Shown here: in pieces, positions 63,047 to 64,000 of the stretch
Position numbering within the stretch: the first letter of the stretch is position 1
How the letters are laid out: each line of letters begins with the position of its first letter
Source of the DNA: Pseudoprimorskyibacter sp.
GTDB lineage: Bacteria; Pseudomonadota; Alphaproteobacteria; Rhodobacterales; Rhodobacteraceae
DNA length: 64,000 nucleotides
Direction of reading: 5' to 3'
Assembly: GCA_029251265.1 (NCBI GenBank)
Contig: JAQXDR010000010.1
Location: forward strand, 1-64,000
Position numbers and translations under genes: made by a program
The notes under the pieces: model-generated
Database searches by the model: none
The model's input: only the letters and a program-made list of their open reading frames with translations
Told to the model about the DNA's origin: nothing

Positions 63047-64000
63047 ATGTCTTTAGTAAAACTCGCAACCTCTGCGCTAGCTTTGTCGGTACTGGCTGCA
63101 ACAGCCGCCGCTGCACGTGATCAGGTACAAATCGCTGGATCGTCAACTGTTCTGCCTTACGCGTCAATCGTAGCAGAGGCGTTTGGTGACAACTTCGATT
63201 TCCCGACACCGGTTGTCGAATCAGGTGGCTCAAGCTCGGGCCTCAAGCGGTTCTGTGAAGGTGTTGGCGAAAACACCATTGACATAGCAAATGCGTCGCG
63301 TTCCATCCGTGAAAAGGAAATCAAAGCCTGCGCCGAGGCCGGGGTAACAGACATCATCGAAGTGCGCATTGGTTATGACGGTATCGTCTTTGCGAGCCCA
63401 ATCGACGGACCTGCATATACAGCGTTCCAGCCTGCTGACATCTTCAATGCTCTGGGATCCAAAGTCCTTGTCGATGGCGCAATAGTTGATAATCCACACA
63501 GCCAATGGGCTGACTTCAATGGCGATCTGCCAGCGGCCGATATTCTTGCCTTTATCCCCGGCACAAAGCACGGCACACGCGAAGTGTTCGAAGACAAAGT
63601 GCTGCTGAAGGGCTGCGAAGTCACAGGTGCCATGGAAGCTATGATGGCGGCTGGACTGTCCGAAGATGATGCGGAAGATACCTGCATCGATGTCCGCCAG
63701 GATGGTAAATCAGTTGATATCGACGGTGACTACACAGAAACGCTGGCACGCATCGATGCCAACCCCAACGGCATTGGAATCTTTGGTCTGGCGTTCTTTG
63801 AGAACAACCAAGACAAGTTGAAAGTGGCAACTATGGGCGGCGTTGCGCCTTCCACTGAAAGCATCTCTACAGGCGAATATCCCGTGTCGCGTCCGCTTTT
63901 CTTCTACATTAAGACGGCGCACATCGGCGTGATTCCTGGGCTTAAAGAGTTCGCGTCATTCTTTGTCGCAGACGAGATTGCAGGACCTGAAGGTCCATTA
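63047..64000 (+). CDS. pstS: PstS, phosphate ABC transporter binding protein (partial, runs off the end)
   Basis: At least 318 codons from ATG 63047 (AGGAC upstream), open to the window edge. The signal peptide ends near ATAAAA (residue 23). Diagnostic phosphate-site segments are QIAGSSTVLPYASIV (about residues 27-41), VESGGSSSGLKRFCEG, and IPGTKHGTREVFED (about residues 168-181). It is an alphaproteobacterial PstS with extra Cys pairs (CEGVGENTI, EIKACAEAG). It binds inorganic phosphate in the periplasm for PstCAB, whose genes presumably follow. The 3' end is missing only because the window stops. Confidence 0.9.
   Translation, partial: MSLVKLATSALALSVLAATAAAARDQVQIAGSSTVLPYASIVAEAFGDNFDFPTPVVESGGSSSGLKRFCEGVGENTIDIANASRSIREKEIKACAEAGVTDIIEVRIGYDGIVFASPIDGPAYTAFQPADIFNALGSKVLVDGAIVDNPHSQWADFNGDLPAADILAFIPGTKHGTREVFEDKVLLKGCEVTGAMEAMMAAGLSEDDAEDTCIDVRQDGKSVDIDGDYTETLARIDANPNGIGIFGLAFFENNQDKLKVATMGGVAPSTESISTGEYPVSRPLFFYIKTAHIGVIPGLKEFASFFVADEIAGPEGPL

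Noticed and set aside
1-64000. tRNA, rRNA, riboswitch or prophage elements
   Set aside because: No cloverleaf with CCA-end context, rRNA segment, known riboswitch core or phage structural/integrase gene could be recognised by reading. A covariance-model scan would be needed to exclude small RNAs.

Overview
The window looks like chromosomal DNA of a marine alphaproteobacterium, most likely Rhodobacterales (Roseobacter group). This rests on gene content: a C-P lyase operon with a DUF1045 companion, a PAS-type PhoR without membrane helices, a Hint-domain secreted protein, and tightly overlapping ATGA-coupled operons. GC is moderate, with an AT-rich islet near 54.3-56.4 kb. No rRNA, tRNA or CRISPR array was seen. 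I assigned no species.

Layout. (1) 0.5-6.1 kb, minus strand: a TTG-started LacI-family repressor with a perfect palindromic operator, then an ABC importer and a GpdQ/CpdA-type metallophosphoesterase, probably for an organophosphate diester. (2) 6.1-25.4 kb: a deoxy-sugar (L-fucose-type) island. It holds L-fuconate dehydratase, a GntR/FCD regulator, a TIM-barrel isomerase, two PfkB kinases, an L-fuconolactonase-like hydrolase, an aldo/keto reductase, a BtpA/SgcQ protein, an M42 peptidase-fold protein, an FGGY kinase, a complete sugar ABC importer, a MocD-like membrane oxygenase and FucU mutarotase. Four copies of one palindrome, near TAACATGCTAGTATGTTA, sit at the promoters and look like the operators of the GntR regulator. 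The last two genes of the non-phosphorylating fuconate route (an SDR and an FAH-family hydrolase) are present only as pseudogenes. (3) 25.9-33.9 kb: a DUF3489 pseudogene, then the C-P lyase genes phnGHIJKLN, a DUF1045 gene, phnM and a divergent phnF. (4) 34.0-37.1 kb: an arsenate-resistance operon made of an ArsR-ArsC fusion, a GAPDH and ArsJ. (5) 37.6-51.8 kb: a twelve-gene amino-acid catabolic cluster with its own basic-amino-acid-type ABC importer and a divergent LuxR regulator. Its centrepiece is a 1001-residue kinase / M23 / class-III PLP fusion. (6) 52.1-56.7 kb: a Hint protein, IS66 debris on both sides and AT-rich orphan genes, one of them split by an in-frame TAG. (7) 56.7-64 kb: a phn hexapeptide transferase, phnE2, phnE1, phnD (interrupted by an in-frame TAG), phnC, divergent phoR, and pstS running off the end.

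How it fits together. Regions 3 and 7 are Pho-regulon phosphonate functions, with 11-bp-periodic Pho-box arrays upstream of phnC, phnG and pstS. The arsenate operon fits there, because arsenate enters through phosphate transporters. Region 5, flanked by IS66 remnants on its right side, separates the two halves of the phosphonate system and looks acquired or rearranged. Every ABC cassette whose binding-protein gene lies upstream of its permease genes has a stem-loop just downstream of the binding-protein gene.

The best candidates for something undescribed are the region 5 pathway (possibly hydroxylysine or a related hydroxylated basic amino acid) and the BtpA-M42-FGGY-MocD deoxy-sugar system with its shared palindromic operator.
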